64,000 nucleotides of DNA from Rhodospirillaceae bacterium (GTDB taxonomy: Bacteria; Pseudomonadota; Alphaproteobacteria; Rhodospirillales; Rhodospirillaceae). The stretch lies in NCBI GenBank assembly GCA_040219235.1, contig JAVJSV010000021.1, positions 124,001 through 188,000 on the forward strand, given 5' to 3'. Position 1 is the stretch's first letter. Every line of letters starts with the position of its first letter. A model generated the notes under the pieces. The model was not told the origin of the DNA. It worked only from the letters and a program-made list of their open reading frames with translations, and searched no databases. Of this stretch, positions 55,049-62,715 are shown in pieces. A program made the translations under genes and the position numbers.

Positions 55049-56902
55049 GTGCGCCAAGCACAGAGCCCCCTTCCAGAAGACAACACCCGGCGCCGTGGCG
55101 ACCTGGATGTTCTGAAGTCCTTATGGCCCTTCTTGTGGCCGAAAGGCGATCTTGAAATCCGCACGCGCGTGGTTTTTGCAATGCTGGCGATTATCGCGGC
55201 GAAAGTCGCGATTGTCTTCGTGCCGTATTTTTTAAAACTCGCTGTTGATGCGCTGGAAGGTGACCTTCTGAGCCTGCCGTTGTGGGTGATCTTGGCCTAC
55301 GGAATGGCGCGTTTGCTTTCTCTGGTGTTCGGTCAGGTGCGCGATGCCGTTTTCGCAAAAGTTGGCGTGCGTGCCGTCCGAAAATCAGCGTTAGCGATTC
55401 TTGAGCATCTGCATCGCCTCTCCCTGCGCTACCATTTGCAACGTCAGACAGGGGGGCTGTCGCGTTCAATAGAGCGTGGCACGATTGCCATTCAAAGCCT
55501 GCTGTCGATTACCCTCTTCAACTTGTTTCCGACGCTGTTCGAGGTCGGTCTGGTCACCGTGATTCTGTGGGGTGCATTTGATGCCTGGTTTGCCGTGGTG
55601 ACGTTCGCAACCGTCGCGATCTACGTCTTCTTTACGGCCTATACAACGGAATGGCGGCTCAAGTTCCGCCGCGAAATGAACCAACTGGACAACAAGGCCA
55701 ATACGCGCGCCATTGATAGCTTGCTCAACTATGAAACCGTCAAAGCCTTTGGTAATGAAAAGCTGGAAACCTCTGAATACGATTCAGTCATGGAAGAGTA
55801 CGAGCACGCCGCTGTGCGCACCCAGGTTTCGCTCGCCTACATGAACATCGGCCAGTCCGCGATTATCTCAATCGGTGTGACCTTGCTGATGGTGATGGCG
55901 GGTTACGGCGTGGTGAACGGCACGATGACCCAAGGCGATTTTGTTATGGTCAACACCTACATGCTGCAACTGGCCCAGCCCCTCAATTTTTTTGGCTTTG
56001 TGTATCGCAATATTAAGCAGGCTTTGGTTGACCTGGAGAAGATGTTTGAGATTCTGGATGAAGCGCCAGAGGTTGAGGATTCTGAAGAGGCCAAGCCGCT
56101 AGTCCTTGAGGGGGGAACCATTACCTTCGAGAATGTTACGTTTGCTTATGATGTCCGGCGTCCCATCTTGAAGGGCGTGTCTTTTGAAGTCCCTGCTGGC
56201 AAATCCGTTGCCATTGTCGGTCCAACAGGATCCGGTAAATCTACGATCGGTCGGCTATTGTTCCGTATGTATGACGTGACATCAGGTTGCATCAAGATTG
56301 ACGGGCAAGATATTTCCCAGGTGACACAAGATAGTCTTCGCGAGACTATTGGAATAGTACCCCAAGACACTGTCTTGTTTAACAACACATTGGATTACAA
56401 CTTATCTTATGCAAAGCCTGGATCGGACAAGAGCAGAATCGAAGATGCCGCTCGCATGGCGCATATCGACACGTTCATCGCTGCATTGCCGGATGGGTAC
56501 GAGACACTGGTTGGTGAGCGTGGTCTCAAGCTGTCTGGGGGTGAAAAACAGCGTGTTGCCATTGCGCGTGTCATACTAAAAGGCTCTCCCATTCTCATTT
56601 TTGACGAAGCAACGTCTGCCTTAGACACCCACACGGAAAAAGAAATCCAGGCCAACTTGGCGGAGGTCAGCGCGGGGCGGACGACGTTAATGATCGCGCA
56701 CCGCCTATCCACCATTGTTGATGCTGACGAAATTCTGGTCTTAGAAGAAGGTGAGGTGGTTGAGCGCGGCACGCATACAGCCCTCATTAACAGCGATGGG
56801 CCCTATGCTTCGGCGTGGCGAAGACAGCAAAAATCGTTTGCAGATGAAACGTCTGATGAGCTGACGCTTGAGGCAAGCAGCCCAGACACTGTAAAGGTTT
56901 AG
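55049..56902 (+). CDS. atm1: Atm1-type ABC exporter (heavy-metal tolerance / Fe-S family)
   Basis: 617 residues from GTG 55049 (GAGAGG upstream). A half-transporter: six membrane helices (about 30-320) fused to an ATPase with Walker A GPTGSGKST, signature LSGGEKQRVAIARV, Walker B ILIFDEATSALD and the switch His in IAHRLST. The Atm1/HMT1 subgroup is indicated by the helical-domain segment SLLNYETVKAFGNEKLE and the INxxE-type pore region. Members export glutathione polysulphides or metal-glutathione conjugates. The GC content drops near its 3' end. A small helical protein gene follows 23 bp later. Confidence 0.93.
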   Translation: MRQAQSPLPEDNTRRRGDLDVLKSLWPFLWPKGDLEIRTRVVFAMLAIIAAKVAIVFVPYFLKLAVDALEGDLLSLPLWVILAYGMARLLSLVFGQVRDAVFAKVGVRAVRKSALAILEHLHRLSLRYHLQRQTGGLSRSIERGTIAIQSLLSITLFNLFPTLFEVGLVTVILWGAFDAWFAVVTFATVAIYVFFTAYTTEWRLKFRREMNQLDNKANTRAIDSLLNYETVKAFGNEKLETSEYDSVMEEYEHAAVRTQVSLAYMNIGQSAIISIGVTLLMVMAGYGVVNGTMTQGDFVMVNTYMLQLAQPLNFFGFVYRNIKQALVDLEKMFEILDEAPEVEDSEEAKPLVLEGGTITFENVTFAYDVRRPILKGVSFEVPAGKSVAIVGPTGSGKSTIGRLLFRMYDVTSGCIKIDGQDISQVTQDSLRETIGIVPQDTVLFNNTLDYNLSYAKPGSDKSRIEDAARMAHIDTFIAALPDGYETLVGERGLKLSGGEKQRVAIARVILKGSPILIFDEATSALDTHTEKEIQANLAEVSAGRTTLMIAHRLSTIVDADEILVLEEGEVVERGTHTALINSDGPYASAWRRQQKSFADETSDELTLEASSPDTVKV

Positions 56903-56925
56903 GATAAGTAAAGACGGAGGGAAAA

Positions 56926-57249
56926 ATGCCAAAAGACGAAAACGACAGCTCAGCGGAGACCAACCAGATCAAAGGGCGCAATCCTCACTTTTTTGATGAC
57001 CCAAATACAGACCGCTTGATCACGATGGTTATGGAATTGGCGTCCGAAGTGTCAGTGATGCGGGATCGCCTAGATACCCACGAGCGCCTGGCCGCACAGA
57101 AGGGCGTCTATTCTGAACAAGATGTCGAAGCGTTCCGCCCGGATGAAGATGAAGCAAAAGCCCGGGCAGAGTGGCGCAGTCGTTTCTTAGATCGCATCCT
57201 TAAGGCGCTCTATACAGAGTATGACGGCAAGCCAACGGATACCGCTTAA
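56926..57249 (+). CDS. Small helical protein, paralogue of the protein at 8446
   Basis: 107 residues, no signal peptide, predicted helical. The core from about 28 to 95 aligns with the 8446 product: hydrophobic helix (DRLITMVMELASEVSVM), KGVYSEQDVEAFRPD, then WRSRFLDRILKALY. A strong GGAGGG precedes the ATG. It follows the Atm1-type exporter, while the paralogue precedes a Tat-exported methyltransferase, so the neighbour is not conserved between copies. No family recognised. Confidence 0.8.
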   Translation: MPKDENDSSAETNQIKGRNPHFFDDPNTDRLITMVMELASEVSVMRDRLDTHERLAAQKGVYSEQDVEAFRPDEDEAKARAEWRSRFLDRILKALYTEYDGKPTDTA

Positions 57250-57281
57250 AGCGTCCGAGCCTTTCTGTATTTTTCTGCTGC

Positions 57282-57740
57282 TCAAATGTATTTGACGGGC
57301 AGCGCTGTTGTGAATTTCATGTCTTCCATGGCGAAGCTTGAACTAACGTCAGAAAACTCGACCTTTTTGATCAGTCGCTTGTAGACCTCATCATAAGCTT
57401 CGATATTCGGCACAACGATGCGCAACAGGTAGTCGACTTCTCCAGATAAGCGATAGGCTTCAACAACCTCCGGAATTTCTTCAAGCGCATTTTTAAATTT
57501 ATCCAGCCAGTCCATCACGTGATGGCGGGTTTTTACGGCCACAAAGACGGTCACACCCACGTTAAGTTTATGCCGATCTAACAGCGCAACCCTCTTGCGG
57601 ATCACACCTTCTTCTTCAAGCTTTTGAATACGCCGCCAGCAGGGTGTTGTAGAGAGGCCGACATGACTGGCGACTTCTGCGACTGGCATCATCGCATCTT
57701 CTTGCAATAGTGTCAGAATCTTCCGATCTTTATCATCCAT
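57282..57740 (-). CDS. Lrp/AsnC-family transcriptional regulator
   Basis: 152 residues, full length. The N-terminal HTH is MDDKDRKILTLLQEDAMMPVAEVASHVGLSTTPCWRRIQKL; the C-terminal RAM domain contains VVEAYRLSGEVDYLLRIVV, the amino-acid-binding and oligomerisation face. Such proteins are dimer-based octamers responding to amino acids. It is monocistronic and opposite to its neighbours; the likely target is itself or the gene at 57874 read away from it. Confidence 0.95.
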   Translation of the reverse strand: MDDKDRKILTLLQEDAMMPVAEVASHVGLSTTPCWRRIQKLEEEGVIRKRVALLDRHKLNVGVTVFVAVKTRHHVMDWLDKFKNALEEIPEVVEAYRLSGEVDYLLRIVVPNIEAYDEVYKRLIKKVEFSDVSSSFAMEDMKFTTALPVKYI

Positions 57741-57873
57741 GGAACGGGATTACCCTATTAGCCGTAATGTTAGAACATTGTACCCTGTATTCTGAGATAT
57801 ACGGCATCAGATCGCAAACAAATTTTGTCTGTGAGGCGCTATAATTCCTTACCGTTCAAAAAAGAGGTTATTC

Positions 57874-58131
57874 ATGTCTGGACTAAAGAAATTGTTTTGT
57901 CAGCACCCAGAGTCTGTCAACGAAACATATTTTGAGCATCTCTTGTTTGCGACAGGTTTTGGCGGGCGCATGATCATCGCTGCCTTGGCCTGTATGGTCC
58001 ACGGGGTTTTTCCTTTTCTTTTTAAGACCACCGGCAGCGAATGTATTCGCGGTCTGAATCAGCACCTGAACGAGTGTGGCCGGTCCAAATCAACTGCCCA
58101 GGTTGATTCTAACCAAGTTGCTCAAAACTAG
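57874..58131 (+). CDS. DUF6356 family protein
   Basis: 85 residues. The pattern HPESVNETYFEHLLFATGFGGRMI with an internal hydrophobic helix (about 35-55), then TTGSECIRGLNQHL, matches a short family common in alphaproteobacteria. One membrane-associated helix is probable. No function is known; the divergent Lrp regulator may control it. Confidence 0.8.
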   Translation: MSGLKKLFCQHPESVNETYFEHLLFATGFGGRMIIAALACMVHGVFPFLFKTTGSECIRGLNQHLNECGRSKSTAQVDSNQVAQN

Positions 58132-58142
58132 AGGGTCTGCCG

Positions 58143-58286
58143 CTAACGCTCCGTTTTGAGTGTTTTAATGCGCATCACATAAGCCTTTCGTTTTGTTGAT
58201 CCATTCTCGTCTTTTCTAAATACGCGGTGCGCCAGACGCTGGGCTGCGGCCTTGGCAAGAGCCTGCTTTTCAGGCGTGTCCCGCAT
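58143..58286 (-). CDS. Small basic protein, start uncertain
   Basis: 47 codons from the only available ATG. Coding-like sequence continues upstream in the same frame for about 21 further codons (ending LKYDGPPPLW) to a stop just before the end of the 58339 gene, with no ATG, GTG or TTG. Either translation begins at a rare codon such as ATC near 58334, or a frameshift separates it from the 58339 gene. It is basic, Arg/Lys/Ala-rich and probably helical. No family recognised. Confidence 0.45.
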   Translation of the reverse strand: MRDTPEKQALAKAAAQRLAHRVFRKDENGSTKRKAYVMRIKTLKTER

Positions 58287-58338
58287 CCAGAGAGGCGGTG
58301 GGCCATCATACTTTAGGTCTAACTGATCCTGGGTGATC

Positions 58339-58563
58339 TCAGGATACTCTCAGTCTGACCCGCCCGACCGTTGTGATCACGGCATCGAAAGATTCGTCGG
58401 CCCCGAATACCTCAATGCGGTCATTATTTCTAAACACGTCGCGCGCGTCTTCAAAGTAACCAGAGTTATGAATTTCCGTGGCATCATCATCGGTCACATA
58501 ATGCCAAAGCGTGTAGCCATCTGCGTAGGCCAGAACAGTAAGATCGTTGGGTTGAAACGGCAT
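58339..58563 (-). CDS. Small conserved-looking protein
   Basis: 74 residues, beginning MPFQPNDLTVLAYADGYTLW with a later NSGYFEDARDVFRNNDRIEVF; predicted mixed alpha/beta and cytoplasmic. It resembles short hypothetical proteins often found near phage-like regulators. AAGGGAG precedes the ATG, but part of it lies in a hairpin stem (58573-58590), and a repressor-like palindrome and TATAAT box lie further upstream. It is probably transcribed with the small reading frame behind it. Confidence 0.72.
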   Translation of the reverse strand: MPFQPNDLTVLAYADGYTLWHYVTDDDATEIHNSGYFEDARDVFRNNDRIEVFGADESFDAVITTVGRVRLRVS

Positions 58564-58572
58564 CGCGGACTC

Positions 58573-58590
58573 CCTTGTTGCTTAACAAGG
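58573..58590 (-). promoter_or_regulatory. Leader hairpin overlapping the Shine-Dalgarno of the 58339 gene
   Basis: On the minus strand CCTTGTT-AAGC-AACAAGG forms a 7-bp stem with a 4-base loop. The 3' arm contributes the AAGG of the AAGGGAG ribosome site, six bases before the ATG. The stem could mask translation initiation, or the symmetric sequence could be a DNA operator. Confidence 0.5.
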
Positions 58591-58594
58591 AAAT

Positions 58595-58614
58595 TATACA
58601 ATAAAATTTGTTAT
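58595..58614 (-). promoter_or_regulatory. Operator-like palindrome at the promoter of the 58339 gene
   Basis: Minus strand: ATAACAA-N6-TTGTATA, sharing the whole left arm and the 6-base spacer with the perfect site at 59550. A TATAAT -10 box overlaps its right arm. This is a plausible site for the S24 repressor encoded next door. Confidence 0.5.
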
Positions 58615-58747
58615 ATAAAACCATAAATAAACGCTACGCTAAAAATATCGCTAAAATCACGCTTACAGGGGTGAAGACTTTACGGTTTCACTCGCGCGTT
58701 TGGCTTAATAAACTAAATAAATCAATACCTTATGCGTATTCTTTAGT

Positions 58748-59494
58748 CTAGCCGATGCTGCGGCTTAGCCAAACCACTCGTCCTACAATATGCAGATCAT
58801 CATCTTGCAGGCTCATTTGTGATGGATAATTTGGGTTGTCGCTTTTCACAATTAACAATTTTGAGCTGGGGTGGCGGATGAGGCGCTTTACCATAACTTC
58901 GTCGCCATCCTGGTAACGAATTACGTAGAGGCCATCCCGGCTACACTGCTGGACCGCACGGTCAACCAAGATGAAGTCACCATCCTGAAGGGTATCCCAC
59001 ATGGAATCGCCTGCAACACGCATCACGGCCAGATTGTCTGCTGAACTCGGCGTCACGGTTTTAAGCCAATCCTGGCGGAACACGTTGTGATACATCGGCT
59101 GAGGCGCATCTACGTTGAGCGCCCCAGGTCCAGCAGACGCGCGCGCATCATACACAGGCACCAGGGCAAAGGCCTGACCATCAAGCTCGAAGTGTACTTT
59201 TTCGCCAGATTTGCCCGCCACCGTATCGACATCAGGCTCAAATGCCCAAGCCGGCGCAGCGTCCGGCCGACCGCTGGTCTGGTGCGACAGGTGGACTTGT
59301 CCTTTACCGTGGCGCAACCAGTCCATTGGAACATTTAGGGTTTCTGCCAGTTCCACAATGTATCGCGGTCGGCTGACCTTGCCCGATTCGAGTTGATCTA
59401 CAGACTGTTGTTTGACGCCAATCTTGTTGGCGAGCTCGGCTTGGCTCCAACTGAGGGCCAATCGGCATTGTCTAACGCGGGCGCCCAGAGTCAT
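58748..59494 (-). CDS. XRE/S24-family (CI/LexA-like) transcriptional repressor
   Basis: 248 residues. The N-terminal lambda-repressor-type HTH has LSWSQAELANKIGVKQQSVDQLESGK. After a linker comes an S24 domain with Ser164 in AGDSMWDTL and Lys203 in VMVKRL as the self-cleavage dyad, and a possible Ala121-Gly122 scissile bond (ASAGPG). In the family, RecA or stress stimulates self-cleavage, but many chromosomal CI-like proteins are not cleaved. A perfect palindrome overlaps its own promoter (59550-59578), and a similar one lies before the 58339 gene. No phage genes are near. Confidence 0.93.
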   Translation of the reverse strand: MTLGARVRQCRLALSWSQAELANKIGVKQQSVDQLESGKVSRPRYIVELAETLNVPMDWLRHGKGQVHLSHQTSGRPDAAPAWAFEPDVDTVAGKSGEKVHFELDGQAFALVPVYDARASAGPGALNVDAPQPMYHNVFRQDWLKTVTPSSADNLAVMRVAGDSMWDTLQDGDFILVDRAVQQCSRDGLYVIRYQDGDEVMVKRLIRHPSSKLLIVKSDNPNYPSQMSLQDDDLHIVGRVVWLSRSIG

Positions 59495-59549
59495 CCCAGA
59501 TACCCCTTAGTAGTGAATACTTACTGGAACCTATCAAGTTGCAGTAGAG

Positions 59550-59578
59550 ATAACAACATATATTGTTATTCGACTCAA
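59550..59578 (-). promoter_or_regulatory. Promoter and operator of the S24 repressor gene
   Basis: ATAACAA-N6-TTGTTAT (59550-59569) is a perfect inverted repeat. On the minus strand TTGAGT (59573-59578), a 17-bp spacer and TGTTAT (59550-59555) form a plausible promoter. The palindrome covers the -10 and most of the spacer, as expected for autorepression. The rest of the gap to 59706 shows no other clear signal. Confidence 0.6.
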
Positions 59579-59706
59579 ATAGACTTTTACCCAACTGAGC
59601 CCATAACTGCTGATTTTCCTGGTCCTCGGGAAGACTTTGTTAATAGTCTGTGGATAACCTTGCCGCGAGAGAAGGGGTTTTTCGTTAACAATAAAAAGAG
59701 CCGAAC

Positions 59707-62700
59707 ATGGCTAAAGACGCACGCATCGGCGCGGGAGTAACTCGCGCGGCAACTGATTCGACCGGATCATCGGCGAAACCGAACGGCACGGCTAAGTCGC
59801 CGCCGGGGACTGCAACGCCTGAGCCAAAACGCTCACGCTTCTGGCCTAAAGCCGGCACGCCATTTGATCCCAAGCCCAATGTAACGGCTAAGCCCGCCGC
59901 AGTTCAGGATAGTCCGGTCGACGCGGCTGTTGCGCCGGTCAGCCCCATGACTTGGACCAACGCGAACAAACCCATCTCAGTCGGGATCGGACTGAGTGTT
60001 TTTTGGCTCGCTATATTTTCTTTTTACGTCACGCGAACCTTAGGCTGGTCTGAACTGTTCTTGCTGCTTCCGCCAGAGTTTGGGGGCCTGTTCGCGGTTG
60101 GACTGATGCCAATTGCGTTCTTGTGGTTGTTGATCGCCTTTATCGATCGCGGACGTCAGCTTTCTCAAGAAGGGGAAGCCCTGCGACTTCACCTCGCGCA
60201 ATTAACCTACCCATCCGCAGATGCAGCACAGCAAGTTGAAGCTGTTACAGCATCCCTGAAACGTCAGGCGGATGCTCTGACAGAAGCCAGTAAAGTCGTC
60301 ACAGAACGGTTGCAAGACCTGCAAAGCCAGTTCGTGCGGAACACCGATAAATTGTCCACGGTAACCGGCCAACTGGAAACAGGGGCCAGCACCTCTGCTG
60401 CCGCCGTGACGGAACAAGTGGACAAGTTGAAAGCGGCCATTGATGGGGCTGCCGGGGTCAATCACAAGATTGAAGATGCGCTTCGCCGCCAGCATGAATT
60501 TGTGGGCGCAGCGTCACAAAAGACCTTGGCCCAGGTTAACACCATGAGTCAGGCCCTTGAGACCCAGGTCGCGAGCCTGAACACCGCGACCGAGCGCGCC
60601 AAAGGTCTTTCTGCGGCGATAGCGCAACAAGTGGCGCAACAGGAAGAGACGCTCTCCAATTCTAATATCACGGCTAAGAGCCATTCTGAAGATATGGCCA
60701 AAGCGGTTGCCAAACATGTTGAAGAAATTGAGCAGGTTGCCAAGCGTGTTGAGGGCACGGTGAACGCCGTGGTGTCCGGCTTCAAAGGGCAGGCGAAAAG
60801 CCTTGATGAGTTGTTCGCCAAGCAGCGCGCAGAACTGACATCTGCAGGAGATCGTATCGATGATCTTAGCACCAAGGTTAACACACGCCTTGGGCAGCAA
60901 ACCGCCGGTCTGGATCAAGTGATGGAACGGGTGTTGTCCCGCGTAAAGATCGTCGAAGAAGCGCTATCAATCCAAACGAAGGAACTTTCAACAGCGTCTG
61001 ATGATGCCGTGGCGCGCCTCCGCGCCGTCGAGAATATGATCAAACAACAAGCTGATGCGGTTGGGGATGCGGCCTCTAAGGTGGAAGGTCGTTTGACCCG
61101 TTCCAGTGATGAGTTTGAAGGTAAGAGTAAAATCGTCACCGAGCGCTTTAAAACAGCAACGGCGGATCTTGATAAAGCGTCTGAGATCGCCATTGAGCGC
61201 GCCGAAGCCATGGGCACAGCCTCTGATGCGGTCATTCAAAAAATTGATTCCGTTGGCGTTCGTGTGCGCGAGCATGCCGAACAATTGTCGTCCAGCGCCG
61301 AACGGGCGGCGGCGCAAGCGGAAAGTATCCGCGAGACTTTACGCCGCCAGAATGACGAGCTTGAGTCAACAGCCAGCACATTGGCCACCCATGTCAAACT
61401 CAGCGAAACGTCCATGGCCCAGCAATCCCGCCAAATGGGTGCCACGTCTGAACAAGTACTCTCCCATGTCCGCAACATGTCGGATGTGTTGAGTCAAAAC
61501 TCATCTGAACTCATGCAGGCCAGTGCGCGGATCACCAAGGAGCTCGAGTCGATTCGCCAGGGCCTTGAGCAAACCGCAAACACCGCCATGGAAGTGGCCG
61601 ATCAATCGGTTGAGAAAACCAAAGCCGTGCGGCGTGAAATCGGAGTGGAGGTCACAGCCCTGTCGACGGTCACAGCGGAAGTAAATGAAGCCTTGAAGGG
61701 CTCTCTTGATGCGCTGGACCAGTCCAAAGAAACGCTGCAATCCGCAGCGTCTTCTGCAGGTATGAAGCTCGAACAATCCGCCAGCGTCTTTAGAGATCAT
61801 GCACAAACCATCGACAAAGCTGCGGATCAAGCGGCTGAACGCATGGCCGTTGTGGGCGATGGTGTTCGCCAAAGGTCTGAGGATCTTAAGTCGACGGCGG
61901 ATGACGCCCAGTCACGCTTGTCTGGTTTCCGCGAAAGCTTGCAGAAACTTATGCTCGACTTCGAAGATTCCACCAATCGCGGTGCCGCACAAGTCACGGT
62001 GGCCAGCGAGCAAATGCGCACCTCGTTGGATGAGTTCGGCCATACGTCCGAGCGCATCGCCTCTGGTGTACGTCAAACCGGTGAAGGCTTCCGCCAGCAA
62101 CTGCAAAATCTTGGCACGTCTGCTGATGAGGCCGTCGCCCGTGTTGAAGTGGTTCTGAAGACCTTGCGCAAGCATGCTGAAAGCTTGGTCGATGCCAGCA
62201 ATGAAATCACGGACCAAACGGCCAAAGCTGGGTACACCTTTAAGCGTCAAGTCGAAGAGCTTCTGGAGTCTGCTGGTAAAGCATCGACCAGTGCAAAGCA
62301 GTTGGACGACTCTCACGAAAAAGCACAGACAGCCAAGTTCCTGGAAGAAACCACTTACGTGATCGAGCAACTGCATTCCCTTGCTGTCGATATCGCCCGT
62401 ATTTTCCAGCCGTCTGTCGAGGAAGAGCTGTGGAAGCGGTACCACAAGGGTGACCAAGCTGTCTTCCTGCGCCACATCACCAAGACTCTGAGTCGTCAGA
62501 AAATGGCCGCGATCCAGAAAAAATACGAGACCGACGAGAAGTTCCGCACTTTTGTGATGCGGTATCTCAAAGAGTACTCTGCTTTGGTTAAGCACGCCCG
62601 CGCCACCGATCGCGCCGAAGTGCTGACCACAACTTTCTCGACCTCCGACATGGGTAAGCTTTACATGCTGCTGTCCAAGTCGATGGAAGGTGCTGCGGCT

Positions 62701-62715
62701 CCCGAGCCCAGCTAA
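59707..62715 (+). CDS. Large membrane-anchored coiled-coil protein
   Basis: 1002 residues. A Pro/Ala-rich, probably disordered cytoplasmic N-terminus (1-85) leads to two membrane helices (about 90-109 and 125-146). The remaining ~700 residues are an almost unbroken heptad-patterned coiled coil rich in Ala, Gln, Glu and Ser, with recurring motifs such as DALTEAS, ERLQDLQSQF and AERAAAQAESI. The last ~130 residues form a globular, less repetitive helical domain (FLEETTYVIEQLHSLAVDIARIFQ to the end). The layout recalls polarity proteins such as Caulobacter TipN, but no homology can be claimed. It overlaps the photolyase stop by four bases. Confidence 0.85.
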   Translation: MAKDARIGAGVTRAATDSTGSSAKPNGTAKSPPGTATPEPKRSRFWPKAGTPFDPKPNVTAKPAAVQDSPVDAAVAPVSPMTWTNANKPISVGIGLSVFWLAIFSFYVTRTLGWSELFLLLPPEFGGLFAVGLMPIAFLWLLIAFIDRGRQLSQEGEALRLHLAQLTYPSADAAQQVEAVTASLKRQADALTEASKVVTERLQDLQSQFVRNTDKLSTVTGQLETGASTSAAAVTEQVDKLKAAIDGAAGVNHKIEDALRRQHEFVGAASQKTLAQVNTMSQALETQVASLNTATERAKGLSAAIAQQVAQQEETLSNSNITAKSHSEDMAKAVAKHVEEIEQVAKRVEGTVNAVVSGFKGQAKSLDELFAKQRAELTSAGDRIDDLSTKVNTRLGQQTAGLDQVMERVLSRVKIVEEALSIQTKELSTASDDAVARLRAVENMIKQQADAVGDAASKVEGRLTRSSDEFEGKSKIVTERFKTATADLDKASEIAIERAEAMGTASDAVIQKIDSVGVRVREHAEQLSSSAERAAAQAESIRETLRRQNDELESTASTLATHVKLSETSMAQQSRQMGATSEQVLSHVRNMSDVLSQNSSELMQASARITKELESIRQGLEQTANTAMEVADQSVEKTKAVRREIGVEVTALSTVTAEVNEALKGSLDALDQSKETLQSAASSAGMKLEQSASVFRDHAQTIDKAADQAAERMAVVGDGVRQRSEDLKSTADDAQSRLSGFRESLQKLMLDFEDSTNRGAAQVTVASEQMRTSLDEFGHTSERIASGVRQTGEGFRQQLQNLGTSADEAVARVEVVLKTLRKHAESLVDASNEITDQTAKAGYTFKRQVEELLESAGKASTSAKQLDDSHEKAQTAKFLEETTYVIEQLHSLAVDIARIFQPSVEEELWKRYHKGDQAVFLRHITKTLSRQKMAAIQKKYETDEKFRTFVMRYLKEYSALVKHARATDRAEVLTTTFSTSDMGKLYMLLSKSMEGAAAPEPS

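Noticed and set aside
58333-58626. Plus-strand frame overlapping the 74-residue gene
   Set aside because: It runs through the operator and hairpin region and has shadow-like composition; the minus-strand frame has promoter, ribosome site and plausible protein sequence.
58143-59578. Prophage remnant around the S24 repressor
   Set aside because: No integrase, structural or lysis gene and no attachment-site duplication are visible; flanking genes are ordinary chromosomal genes.
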